The notes under the pieces are model-generated. The model saw only the letters and a program-made list of their open reading frames with translations, was not told the DNA's origin and did no database searches. The translations under genes and the position numbers were made by a program. Shown here in pieces: positions 54,771-64,000 of a stretch of DNA of 64,000 bases. Origin of the DNA: Enoplolaimus lenunculus (Eukaryota > Nematoda > Enoplea > Enoplida > Thoracostomopsidae); assembly GCA_030248215.1 (NCBI GenBank), contig JASANG010001451.1:62001-126000 (forward strand), written 5' to 3'. How positions within the stretch are numbered: position 1 is the stretch's first letter; the number at the start of each line of letters is the position of its first letter.

Positions 54771-55058
54771 TTGGGCGACAAATTGTCGGGCGACGAGCGG
54801 TTCGCACATTCATTTCATAAAACAGGTCCACGTAATAGAACTGACAATTTGATCAAATTCCCAATCGCTGGCAAATCCGTAACAGCCAACCAAAGTGTTC
54901 CTGGTTTCAAACACTTGTCTTACTTAAAAATGGCGCCCAAGCGAAGCCCATTTATTTTCAAGCAACATGCCAATATTCAACTGTCCCCAAAACCTATTCT
55001 TTTGTTCGAGAAAAACGACTTCTTGGTTCATCCGACCACAGCACACGCTGGCCTGTAA
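54771..55058 (+). other. Unassigned 95-codon open frame
   Basis: The first part lies in repeat sequence (TTGTCGGGCGACGAGCGG). From about 54820 the residues are evenly mixed (for example FKHLSYLKMAPKRSPF), not the Lys/Asn/Ile bias of random AT-rich frames. There is no known domain and no splice or start support, so a chance frame is more likely. Confidence 0.12.
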
Positions 55059-55213
55059 CCAGAGGGTGTAGCCAGATCGGCGTAGCCTCCCTGGAAGAAT
55101 TTTGGCCTAACTTGAAAATTTTCAACTTTGCTTGTAAGTAATCGAAAACCCTTGTATGCCCCTTCTGAATATTGTAAACCTCCCCTAGGAAGATGAGCTA
55201 ACTGCGGGTCTGA
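55049..55213. mobile_element. CAGGCCCGTAGCC-family MITE
   Basis: TGGCCTGTAACCAGAGG start, TTTTCAACTTTGCTTGTAAG core, CTGCGGGTCTG end. Confidence 0.8.
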
Positions 55214-55825
55214 TCGCCACTATCTGGTTCTAACAATCGTTGCTGTTAAAATGTACAAAATCCTATTTAACACAATACTTTGCTTAAAACATTTTTCAAA
55301 ATCTAAAAAATATACAAACTAATATTTAGTTTATAACACTAAAGACAAGAGCCAGGAGTCGTTGCCAAGTGTTTCGCAAGAGTTCCACTCGATGTACAAC
55401 AAAATTTTTTTGATCTCTACGATTCTGAAGGTTAAACTCTGATAAAAGTGATTTTGTCTTCGAACATTTCACGACGGGATATATTCGTTTTATCCCTCCT
55501 TTTGTGTAGATGTAAAACTAAGTCATACCCTGACACATGGACCGGTTAGATTTGGCCCAAGAAGCCCCGGGGCAGTGCTGCAAAAATGTTGACTTAAAAG
55601 GCCGAGCGGCGAAAAAAAACCCGAAATCAAACTGGGTGCAGTGTGTTTGAGACACACAAGAAAACCAAAAAATATATCTCCAAAAAATCACAAAGCTAAT
55701 AAATTGGATGATACACACAATAGCAGCAATATGCTGGCTGGGAAAATGTTACAGTTAATAAAAACAATACATATTAAAAAGTATACGTGCCAATTGGTTT
55801 GTGAACTCAAAGGGTGGTATACACT

Positions 55826-56008
55826 CAGTGGCGGATCCAGGATCTCAAAATGGGGGGGGGGCAAAATTTCACAGGTAATCAACTTACTTTTGACCCACAC
55901 ACAAACCACGACCTATTGTCACAAAATTGCTAAGTATATAATTTTTGTCGAGATGCTGTTGAGGGGGGGAGGGGCACGGCCGGGGTGGACCCCATGGATC
56001 CGCCATTG
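55826..56008 (+). mobile_element. CAGTGGCGGATCC hAT MITE, standard short form
   Basis: 183 bp with perfect duplication TATACACT. It lacks the filler found in the chimeric copies, so it shows the basic structure of the family. Confidence 0.93.
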
Positions 56009-56647
56009 TATACACTGGCGGATCTAAGCCAAGGAGGCAGACCACGGCCTATGGCCTCCGAACAGGAACCAAAACCAAAATTTTGTATTGATATTTCCAC
56101 GTTTTAAACATTTCTGGATCCACCACTGGACGTAGATTGACGTAATACGAGGGGCGTGAAAGAGGAAGAAATGGGACGGTGGGTCACATCCCTCAATCTA
56201 TATTTACTTCATTAGGTAAAGACAGTGGCTGGGTTACCGAAACAAGACTAAAGTTGAATTCCAACTTAAGTCTGGGACATTTCGCACCTGCTAGGGTTGC
56301 CAGTCTATCAAAACTTTCTACCCGTAATGCTAAGTGTCTTTTTTGACATAATTCTAGAGTTAAGTCAAAGATCAATTTAAGTCATACTTCTGCAACCCAG
56401 CCACTATATTATTCAAGCATCATATGCCAATTCTACTTCGAACAACCAATATTAATTGTTATTCGAAGAAAGAATTTAACCGAATAACAAAACCGTTCAG
56501 TAATAAGGATCACACGCGTAGACAGCATTTTCAATTGGGACAGGTGTAAGGCAACCCAGGAGTTACAATAAAGGTTGACTTTTAAAAAATACGCAAGCGA
56601 AGCGATCATAAAGCTTTACACAGTTTTGAAAAGTGATGTGTCTCAAA

Positions 56648-56818
56648 CAATGGCGGATCCATGGGGGGGGACACCCCGGCCGTGCCCCCCAACAGCATCT
56701 CGACAAAAATTATATAGCAATTTTATGACAATAATTCGTGGTTTGTGTGCGGGTCAAAAGAAAGTTTATTACCTGTGAAATTTTGGCCCTCCATTTTGAC
56801 ATCCTGGATCCGCCACTG
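56648..56818 (-). mobile_element. CAGTGGCGGATCC hAT MITE, standard short form
   Basis: 171 bp, perfect duplication GTCTCAAA, inverse orientation. Confidence 0.93.
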
Positions 56819-57075
56819 GTCTCAAAGAAAAATTTAAATTTAATATGCGTTCGAAAACGTGATTCGATCGCTAGATTAACCAGATACGCAATTATAAAAC
56901 TATAACGAAAACCTTGCGGACGAAGACAGCGAGAAGCTAAACGTTGTTTCAGTCACAAAACACTTAAATTTGCTTTAGATAAATAGCTGAAGTATAACAT
57001 TTCCACTTGAACGTGTATAGAAATACCATTAACGGCATATTTTAATAACATAAAACTACCAACAACATAACACCA

Positions 57076-57232
57076 CAAGCCCGTAGCCAGCTTACCTTGC
57101 TAGGGGAATGCAAAAAAATTTTCAGGAGGGACATACAAAGGTTTTCGCTGACTTACAACCAAGGTTGAAAATTTTCTAGGGTTGCAAAGTTTTTCCCGGA
57201 AAGGGGCATAGCCACGTGAACCCCCTACCAAA
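57076..57232. mobile_element. CAGGCCCGTAGCC-family MITE
   Basis: CAAGCCCGTAGCCAGCTTAC start and an ACCAAGGTTGAAAATTTTCT core; the right end has decayed. Confidence 0.75.
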
Positions 57233-57639
57233 ACGATTACTTCTATCGCAGGGTCGAACCGAGAGGTTTCATGCTATGCGGGGCCACGACCCTCTCCTCA
57301 GTCCCTTTTGCCAGCCACAGGCACTGGTTTAATCATTAACGATCTTAAATCTCTATTTCAACGGTCAATATTTTAATCGGTTTTCGGCGCCAGCTACCCC
57401 CAATATAAACGCCTCAACACGACCCTGCCAATAAACCGGGCAAAAATTAATACTAAGCCTATCTCAGATTACAGCTTGCAACAAATAGCACATTTTACCC
57501 TCGCTAAACCTCCAATCATATGCCATATAAAAGCTCTTTAAAGTGGCCTTGTTATTATTGTCACTGTGTAAACGTACCCTTCATTATAAAATACCATTTT
57601 AGCAATTGCCAGGGTCGTAACCAAGTTTTTTTGATGAGG

Positions 57640-57812
57640 GCACGGCCCCGTAGCGAGAAGAGGAGCCAGGAACGGCTCAACTCTCCCTAGAAAAAGTTTC
57701 ACCCTCCCACCCTAGAAAATTTTCAAGCTTGCTTGTAAGTTATCAAAAATCTTGTATTCCCATCATGAAAATTTTCAAACCCTTCTAGCAAGGTGAGCTG
57801 GGCTACGGGGGG
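57640..57812. mobile_element. CAGGCCCGTAGCC-family MITE
   Basis: GCACGGCCCCGTAGCGAG start, TTTTCAAGCTTGCTTGTAAG core, GAGCTGGGCTACGGGG end. Confidence 0.78.
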
Positions 57813-58149
57813 TAGGATGTCATGACCTCATTTAAGAGTTACACGCGTATGGACCGTTCCGAGTGATAAAACTTTTTTGAACTCTAGGATTGAGATTCGA
57901 GAAGGTTTATTCTAAAGCTTGTAAAAGTGACTACTGTTCTCGTCGTTTAAGAAATTTCGAAGTGAGATGAATCCCCCAATACCCATTCCGTATATAGGGT
58001 TCTGGGCATTTATCTCAAAGACGTTATCGGCGTCAAAAAGCCAAAAGATACCACGGTGTAGATATAGCGAAGGTTTTATAATTATGATAAAGCTTGTGGA
58101 TAAAAACGATGAAATGAGCGTTTCTTTACACTTATAGAAGTTAAGCTTC

Positions 58150-58222
58150 TTAATGTTCTAGGGGGGACCAAAATTTTTTTCGCCGGGATAAGTCCCCTAC
58201 CCGTTGACTACGGGCCCGATCG
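58150..58222. mobile_element. CAGGCCCGTAGCC-family MITE, one end only
   Basis: TTCTAGGGGGGACCAAAATT followed by TTGACTACGGGCCCG. Confidence 0.7.
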
Positions 58223-58659
58223 AAACTTTCGGTCCATCCTGATGAAATTTTGAGGAACATCTTTTTAAAATAGAGACAAATTTCGTATATCCTGATGACA
58301 AAGTTTTGCCCCACTTCAATTCACTATCTAGAATTTAAATATTGTATAAGTTGTAGAAAAAATCTGAGACCAACAGAGATACAAAAGCCACCTACTTGAA
58401 TTAATTTATCTATGGCCATAGGTATCGGTAAATAATTCGCGAAAGCAAGCACTCCACATGATAATATGCGACCATGCCACTAAGCTATGACCTAGTTAGC
58501 TTATATGGATAGTCCGTGTTTGATCAACCAAAAATTGACGGCAAAATAGTTTACTTCCGTGTTTTTGTTACCGAAAAATGTAACTACATTTGAATTAACA
58601 ACTGTGAGTTGTCATTCTACAAATTGGTTAGCTGCGCAAGCAAAAAACCTTAAGCAAGC

Positions 58660-58831
58660 AAGCCTTAGCCAGCTCACCTTCTTAGTGAGGCTGAAAAATT
58701 TTCCAGAAGCGGCATGGAAGAGTTTTGCTTGCCCTACAACAAAGGTTGAAAATCTTTTAGAGGGGACCAAAATTTTACCAGGGGGGGGGGTGGGGTTGAA
58801 TCTCCCTGCCTCCCTTTGGCCACGGGCCCAT
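58660..58831. mobile_element. CAGGCCCGTAGCC-family MITE
   Basis: CCTTAGCCAGCTCACCTTCT start and TTTGGCCACGGGCCCATG end. Confidence 0.8.
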
Positions 58832-59107
58832 GAGCAAGCGAGCACGAAGTCTTATATGCTCACGCGAATTTTACTTTTTAATCAACTTTGACATTTTTGT
58901 ATTTAGTTGGCTGGGTCAAAATAGAGCTTCGAAGTTAAAAAAATGTTAAATAGCAAGAAAAGCTTTTGAAAAAAGGCATGGTGAGTTCTTTGAAACGTTT
59001 CCTCAAAGGACTATTTCTAAATTGGGCCGAGCCGAAAGATATAATTCAACCATGCCAGTTATAGTATAAAAATGCTTGATGACTCCGTATACACATTGCT
59101 GTTGCAG

Positions 59108-59276
59108 ACGGGCCGTAACCAAAGAGGGGACAGACGGGTCCTCAGCCCCCCCCCCCCCTGGAAAATTGTAACCACTCTAGAAATATGTTCACCTTGTTTG
59201 TAAGTCATCAAAAACCCTTGTATGCCCCTCTTGAAAAGTGTTAGCCCCCCCTAGAAAGATGAGCTCGCTACGGTCG
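59108..59276. mobile_element. CAGGCCCGTAGCC-family MITE
   Basis: GACGGGCCGTAACCAAAGAG start, CACCTTGTTTGTAAGTCATC core, GAGCTCGCTACGG end. Confidence 0.8.
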
Positions 59277-59515
59277 TAATGGTAAATTTTACAAGCTGAC
59301 GAATTCAAGTAGAAGTTGAAAGATATTTTGTCGGTTCATGTATACAATTACAAATTACCATTTTTTAAATACAGCTATTAGCACAAACGTATATTTTTAG
59401 AAAATATCCGATCGTAAGTTAATGTTTATACTTTTAAAATTAAGATTAAGTTTACCGGTGCCATATGGCAACTGAGACGCTAAGTACCAAAGTAAACTTC
59501 GTCTTATTATATATT

Positions 59516-59693
59516 CAATGGCGGATCCATGCGGGGGCCACCCCGGCCGTGGCCCCCCCCAACAACATCTCGACAAGAATTATATACGTAGTAATTTTGT
59601 GACAATAGTTCGCGCTTTTTGTGTGGGTCAAAAGTAAGTTTATTACCTGTGAAATTTTGTCCCCCCCATTTTGAGATCCTGGATCCGCCACTG
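59516..59693 (-). mobile_element. CAGTGGCGGATCC hAT MITE, standard short form
   Basis: 178 bp, perfect duplication TATATATT, inverse orientation. Confidence 0.93.
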
Positions 59694-60119
59694 TATATAT
59701 TGAGCATTTTACAAAGTTGAGGTCGGGTCAAAAGCCATAGAGAAACCGCGGAAGCTCAGCTTCCTTAGAAAAATTCTTCCTTAGTAGGACAGTTCCAATC
59801 TCGCTTGTAAGCCATACGAAATCCTTGCATTCCCCTCTTCGCAAACCCTACCTAAATCTCCCACATGATAACTTAAACGTGTACACAAGAGCGTCTCCAC
59901 GGGGTAGACATTGGGGGGTCGTATCTCCAAATTTGGCTGGCGCCCCTCAAATACACTCGGTCTAAAAGTAAACAATCTTGAATTGCAATTGAGCGGCCCC
60001 AAATTATTCGTTGCCTCCCAAATATAGTTTTCTGCAGACGCCCGTGCGTGTACACGTTCTCTAAGTAGCATGCATTTCAAAACCAATTCCCAACTATGAT
60101 AAGCGGTAAGATAAAACAA

Positions 60120-60855
60120 CTTATCTAGGTTAAAATTAGGCTTAGCTCTTTTATGACGTAGCGTTTTCTAATTTATACTAAAAACCTAAAACTATATTTG
60201 TTAAATCATATTCTACAGGCTTCAAATGTTTTCATAAGCAAACGCTGACAGCCTGGCAAAATTTAAAACAGGTCATTAGGTCAATTTATGATGAGCGGCT
60301 CGTTTATATCCAACGAAAGAAGTTTCGGTTAGGCCGGCTATAAAATGTGATGATTGAAGTTGATCACAATTTGCCTGAGGTCAAATGACTGAACAAGTTC
60401 TTGAATTTTTATCTGACCAAAAATTTCTTAGATTTCGAGCAACTCTGTGTGACTACAAATACGTTTGGGAACAGTGTAAATATAATGGCTTAAGCCAGTG
60501 CCAGAGCAGACAGGGGTGGCAAGCCAGACGCATTTTAAAACTTTGTCGGTTTTTGTTTCAGTCGGTTAAGGTGTGTGCCCTATAGCGGTGGGGCCCCCCA
60601 AATGAGGGGTATGGGTGGCTGATCCGATCCTGACTTAAGCGTGAGTAACGCTCAGGCGTTCAACGACGAAAATTGTTTGGTTTGGGTGGTCACACCAATT
60701 TAGTATGCACTCAATTTGCATGTAAAACAATATGTCTCATGTCTAACAGTTAACAAGTAGGATTTTGCAAACACAACCGTTATTTATTAAACATTTGTTT
60801 AAAACTACCGACGGAAGGCCCGACCCCCTCAATACCCCTGGCTACACTCGTGTGC
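60120..60855. other. No gene recognised
   Basis: A 66-codon + strand frame at 60385-60585 has mixed composition (VLEFLSDQKFLRFRATLCDY) but no recognised family. Confidence 0.45.
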
Positions 60856-60857
60856 TA

Positions 60858-61005
60858 CTCAGGTTGTAGCCTGCTCACCTCGCTAGGAGGGCTAAAAAAT
60901 TTTGAGGGTTTTCGAAAACTTACAAGCAAGGTTAAAAACGTTCTAGGGGTGCGAAAATTCTTCCATAAGGGCCGGAGTTCCCCCTGCCATCCCTCTGACT
61001 ACAGA
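60858..61005. mobile_element. CAGGCCCGTAGCC-family MITE
   Basis: CTCAGGTTGTAGCCTGCTCA start, CTTACAAGCAAGGTTAAAAA core; right end decayed to TCTGACTACAG. Confidence 0.75.
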
Positions 61006-61565
61006 AACGATGTTCATGACAATATTTAACCATGCATTACCTCATGAATTCAATCGAATTAACGTTTTCGAAACATTTTTTAGTTTTCAAACGATCCAAT
61101 TTTCCGGTTCGTTAGGCCAAAGTCCAGAAAGCCAAATGAGTTGAAAAACTTTATACGATGTAGCAGCCATGGCCATCTAAGACATAAATAGATAACAGTG
61201 CTAGTACGTCAACTAAACTCTTTATAACGGCCTTTTTCTTAATTGGTAACGAGCCCGGGCCAACATTTATGCTAAAAAACATTCGGATTGGCTGAAAACT
61301 TTAGATGAAATTTAATACTGTACGAAATTGCATTTTATTATAATACCTATTACATAACCCTTTTAGAATATGCAACTTAAAGGAAACCAGGAAACCCATA
61401 GCTCTGTCCGCTAAGCCTAAGCCTAATTGTAACCTTAGCAAAAGCCTAAATATCGCCGTTTCATTCTCTCAATCTCGCAGTCATCCAGAACACAGACACC
61501 TACAATTAACACGGTCCCATCACTCTAACATTTAATAGGGGCTCACCGTTAATTGTTACTGGTCA

Positions 61566-61746
61566 GGACCATGGCTAGCTTACCTTGCTAGAGGGGGCCT
61601 AAGCATTTCTCAGGAGGGGCATACAAGGGTTTTCGATGACTCAGAAGCAAGTTTGGAAATTATTCTATGGGGAGGCAAATCTCTTCCTACGGGATAGCGG
61701 AAGGTAAGCCCCCCCCACCTTGGCCCTGGTCTGACTACGGGTGCGT
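61566..61746. mobile_element. CAGGCCCGTAGCC-family MITE
   Basis: AGGACCATGGCTAGCTTACC start, GGCATACAAGGGTTTTCGAT core, CTGACTACGGG end. Confidence 0.78.
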
Positions 61747-61749
61747 TGG

Positions 61750-62450
61750 AAAGTAATAAAACAAAAACGATATAATGTAGACTAAATCATCTAGTGTTCT
61801 TAGGTTTTAGATATAAAGCAAAATTTAAAATTTATGCAACCACGAACACATAGCTAATCACGTTCACCAGAAAAATTATTTCAATTTCACGTTTCCAAAA
61901 CGGTTATTACAGTTTACAACCGTATTTCATTCAAAGACAATCGAACGCCCGCCCATCTCTGTTCCTTAGAAACACACCATTGCCCCATAAACGATAACCT
62001 CGCCTAAATCCCCTATTTATCCAAAACACTTGAAAATTGAACCACATTTTTCGGGCGCTTTTGTATATTATAGTCCTTTAACCAGCCCGCAACGTACGTT
62101 TTCTTTTTCCTTTGAGTACCACACTTAAAAATCAATTTAAAACTTAAATATCTACTCATGAAACAAGGGCAGCAGTTTTTTTTAAAGATCCGCTCCATAA
62201 TGTTACCATTGGGTGTACGATAAGGTGCTCATTTGCAGGGTTTTGGCTTTATCCGTACGAACATACGAGTGAACCCCACAGCTATAATGTGGTCGACGAT
62301 CAATATTAATAGACCATACTTTTCGCGTGTGGTAGGTTCGAAAAGTTAAGTGTGATAGCGTTCCAAATGCATGGACGTTTGGAGCACTGAATTTCAGATT
62401 CGGATACTTGTTGCTCAAGGAACATCACCGCTTTCTCCTAAATTTAATAT
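61750..62450. other. No gene recognised
   Basis: Two minus-strand frames (62198-62013 and 62418-62203) show no known motif; no repeat family identified. Confidence 0.45.
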
Positions 62451-62454
62451 ATCG

Positions 62455-62502
62455 TAGAAAATTTTTTAGCCCCATAGCAAGGTGAGCTCGCTACGGGCCT
62501 GC
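62455..62502. mobile_element. CAGGCCCGTAGCC-family MITE, right end only
   Basis: AATTTTTTAGCCCCATAGCA then GAGCTCGCTACGGGCCTG. Confidence 0.75.
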
Positions 62503-62504
62503 GA

Positions 62505-63230
62505 TAGTTGTAGCCAAGATGAACTGTTGAATGCTATTAACTAATTTTTGTAGCACTATTAAATTCTACAAATATAGTTTACTTTCTATAAGTTTTCAAT
62601 TCAAAAAGCCACTCTTCAGCAACCACAATATTTTTTGCAAGTAGTACTGCCGCGCACATTGAGACTTTTAAAACGACTAACGAAGGTATGACACAGAAAA
62701 TAATACCGTATTTGTGACACGGTATGGAACGGTAGGTTTTTAGCCCGAAAATGAACCAATTGTTAAACTCAATTTCTTAGCGACGTACATAGCTACTCGC
62801 AGCAGGATAGCCCCAGTTAATATATATCAGTAGTGTATACAACGGGGACACAATATGTGGATATATTCCAAGCGAAAATTTCTAGAGAAACAATGTGAAG
62901 ATACTTTTACAGGCGTCAGAATACCCTATTGAATAACTGAGGTCAGAAAAAATGTTCTCGCTTGTTACAGCGCCTTGTGAAAACGGATTAAATAAAGTTA
63001 TACCCTGCCGAAATGAAACCCTGGCTTACGCGTCTGGTTAAGGCATATGTTGACAAAGACAGCCGTCAGTTTTTAAACCTCAATGTGTTCGCGAAAATGA
63101 AAGCCTAATGGAGCTATGAAACAAGCCGGGTGCAAAGCAGCTTGATTTCGCTAGCGAAAGTTTAAGGTCCGCCGGGTGTATTTATTCCCGAAAGGCGTCT
63201 CAAAACACTGAAACTGTAAAGATAGAATAT
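62505..63230. other. No gene recognised
   Basis: AT-rich sequence; nothing assigned. Confidence 0.45.
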
Positions 63231-63232
63231 AA

Positions 63233-63310
63233 TCAGGGCCTATATTCTCAAATGTGTATAGCAACTATTATCAGATTGTAATAGGTTTTCAAACTCACTA
63301 AGTATTGCAG
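63233..63310. mobile_element. End of a CATATTCTCAAATGTG-type element
   Basis: CAGGGCCTATATTCTCAAAT, then GTGTATAGCAACTATTATCA. This is the clearest left terminus of the family; a matching right end was not identified nearby. Confidence 0.45.
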
Positions 63311-63751
63311 TTGTCGCACTCAAAATTAGTACAGAAGTAGAGCAAATGATGTGCGAAAAATGAGCTAAATTTTGTGCCTCAGCATTCACTTTTACCAACT
63401 TTAGCAGTGATTATAACTAAATTACTCGATAATTATACTGATTTGTAAGAGTGTACCGAAGGGCGCCGACTTACTTGAAATACATATCCCAAAAAAATTT
63501 GTACCAATGATGTAGGCAAGGCTGCCAGCTGGCTATTCAAGACCCAGTAGCGCATCCAGAAAACTTTGATGCGGGAACACCACGCGATATATAATAGTGA
63601 AAAAAGCTCACGAGTGAAACGAATGTAAAACCAAATAAAGACTCATGTTACTACTTTTAGAGGTGTCTTGCTTTTACATCAAACTGCAACAAAATACGCC
63701 TAGGCTTTACACCACTGATCACAACAATTGAGCGTATTATACTTAGTTTTA

Positions 63752-63850
63752 GGCCATTCCTTTAGTTTTATGCTAACCCTTACGCAAGAGGCTAAGTGTT
63801 ATGTTGGATATTACGCTTACCCTTAAGCGCCTTAATGTAACATTGGCCAT
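63752..63850 (+). mobile_element. Possible TTAGGC-type MITE remnant
   Basis: GGCCATTCCTTTAG at the left and TTAATGTAACATTGGCC at the right, as in the second subfamily. The interior keeps TTACGC hexamers but hardly any TTAGGC. Confidence 0.5.
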
Positions 63851-63928
63851 CGTTTTGAATCCCAATCTTCAGGCTACGAATTTGAGTTTAGCCGCTAGAC
63901 ATTACCGTCTAGGTAAACATTAGCCAAA

Positions 63929-64000
63929 TACGGGCCTGTAGCTATAGGGGGGCGAGGGGTCTCTGCCACCCTGGAAAAATGTTGACCCCTCCTAGATAAT
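63929..64000. mobile_element. CAGGCCCGTAGCC-family MITE, cut by the window end
   Basis: ACGGGCCTGTAGCTATAGGG start, then CCACCCTGGAAAAATGTTGA; the element runs out of the window. Confidence 0.75.

Overview
The window is AT-rich nuclear DNA from an animal, most likely an invertebrate. The evidence is one spliced gene with GT-AG introns, an animal-specific Rap1 exchange factor, and dense layers of short non-autonomous DNA transposons, microsatellites and minisatellites. I see no operons, bacterial genes or CRISPR array. The phylum cannot be fixed. The motif TTAGGC, the nematode telomere repeat, is frequent here, but it sits inside a transposon family and so is not diagnostic.

Host gene. One protein-coding gene is well supported: a RAPGEF1 (C3G)-like guanine-nucleotide exchange factor on the minus strand. 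Twelve exons from 46923 down to the stop at 36894 were joined by hand. Splice phases agree at all eleven junctions, giving 752 complete codons plus a partial first one. They cover a proline-rich linker, the REM (RasGEF N) domain and the whole CDC25 catalytic domain. The 5' exons were not found in the remaining 17 kb upstream and probably lie outside the window. The introns hold a 43-bp satellite, hAT-type MITEs, a palindromic TA-flanked MITE and a pogo-like fragment.

Repeats. (1) Two copies of a non-autonomous Helitron (13773-15030 and 20700-23782, minus strand), with TC start, hairpin plus CTAG end and A|T target. Both carry an 18-bp minisatellite, about 10 units in one copy and about 98 in the other. 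The longer copy splits a microsatellite. (2) A family of about 15 MITEs with TTAGGC runs in their interior and hAT-like 8-bp target duplications. (3) A CAGTGGCGGATCC hAT MITE family, mostly with perfect 8-bp duplications; two copies are chimeras carrying part of another MITE. (4) A CAGGCCCGTAGCC family of more than 20 copies, densest from 52 to 64 kb. (5) A TA-flanked family with CTGTAGTGACCCGAATAAGA ends (Tc1/mariner-pogo type). (6) CAGGGTGCAACCGG hAT elements. (7) Several decayed tRNA-like sequences.

Layout. 1-36 kb: transposon-rich, no host gene recognised, with the Helitron pair at 13.8-23.8 kb. 36.9-46.9 kb: RAPGEF1. 47-64 kb: transposon-rich, no exon recognised. Most open frames are accidental; those in the minisatellite stay open because its unit is a multiple of three.
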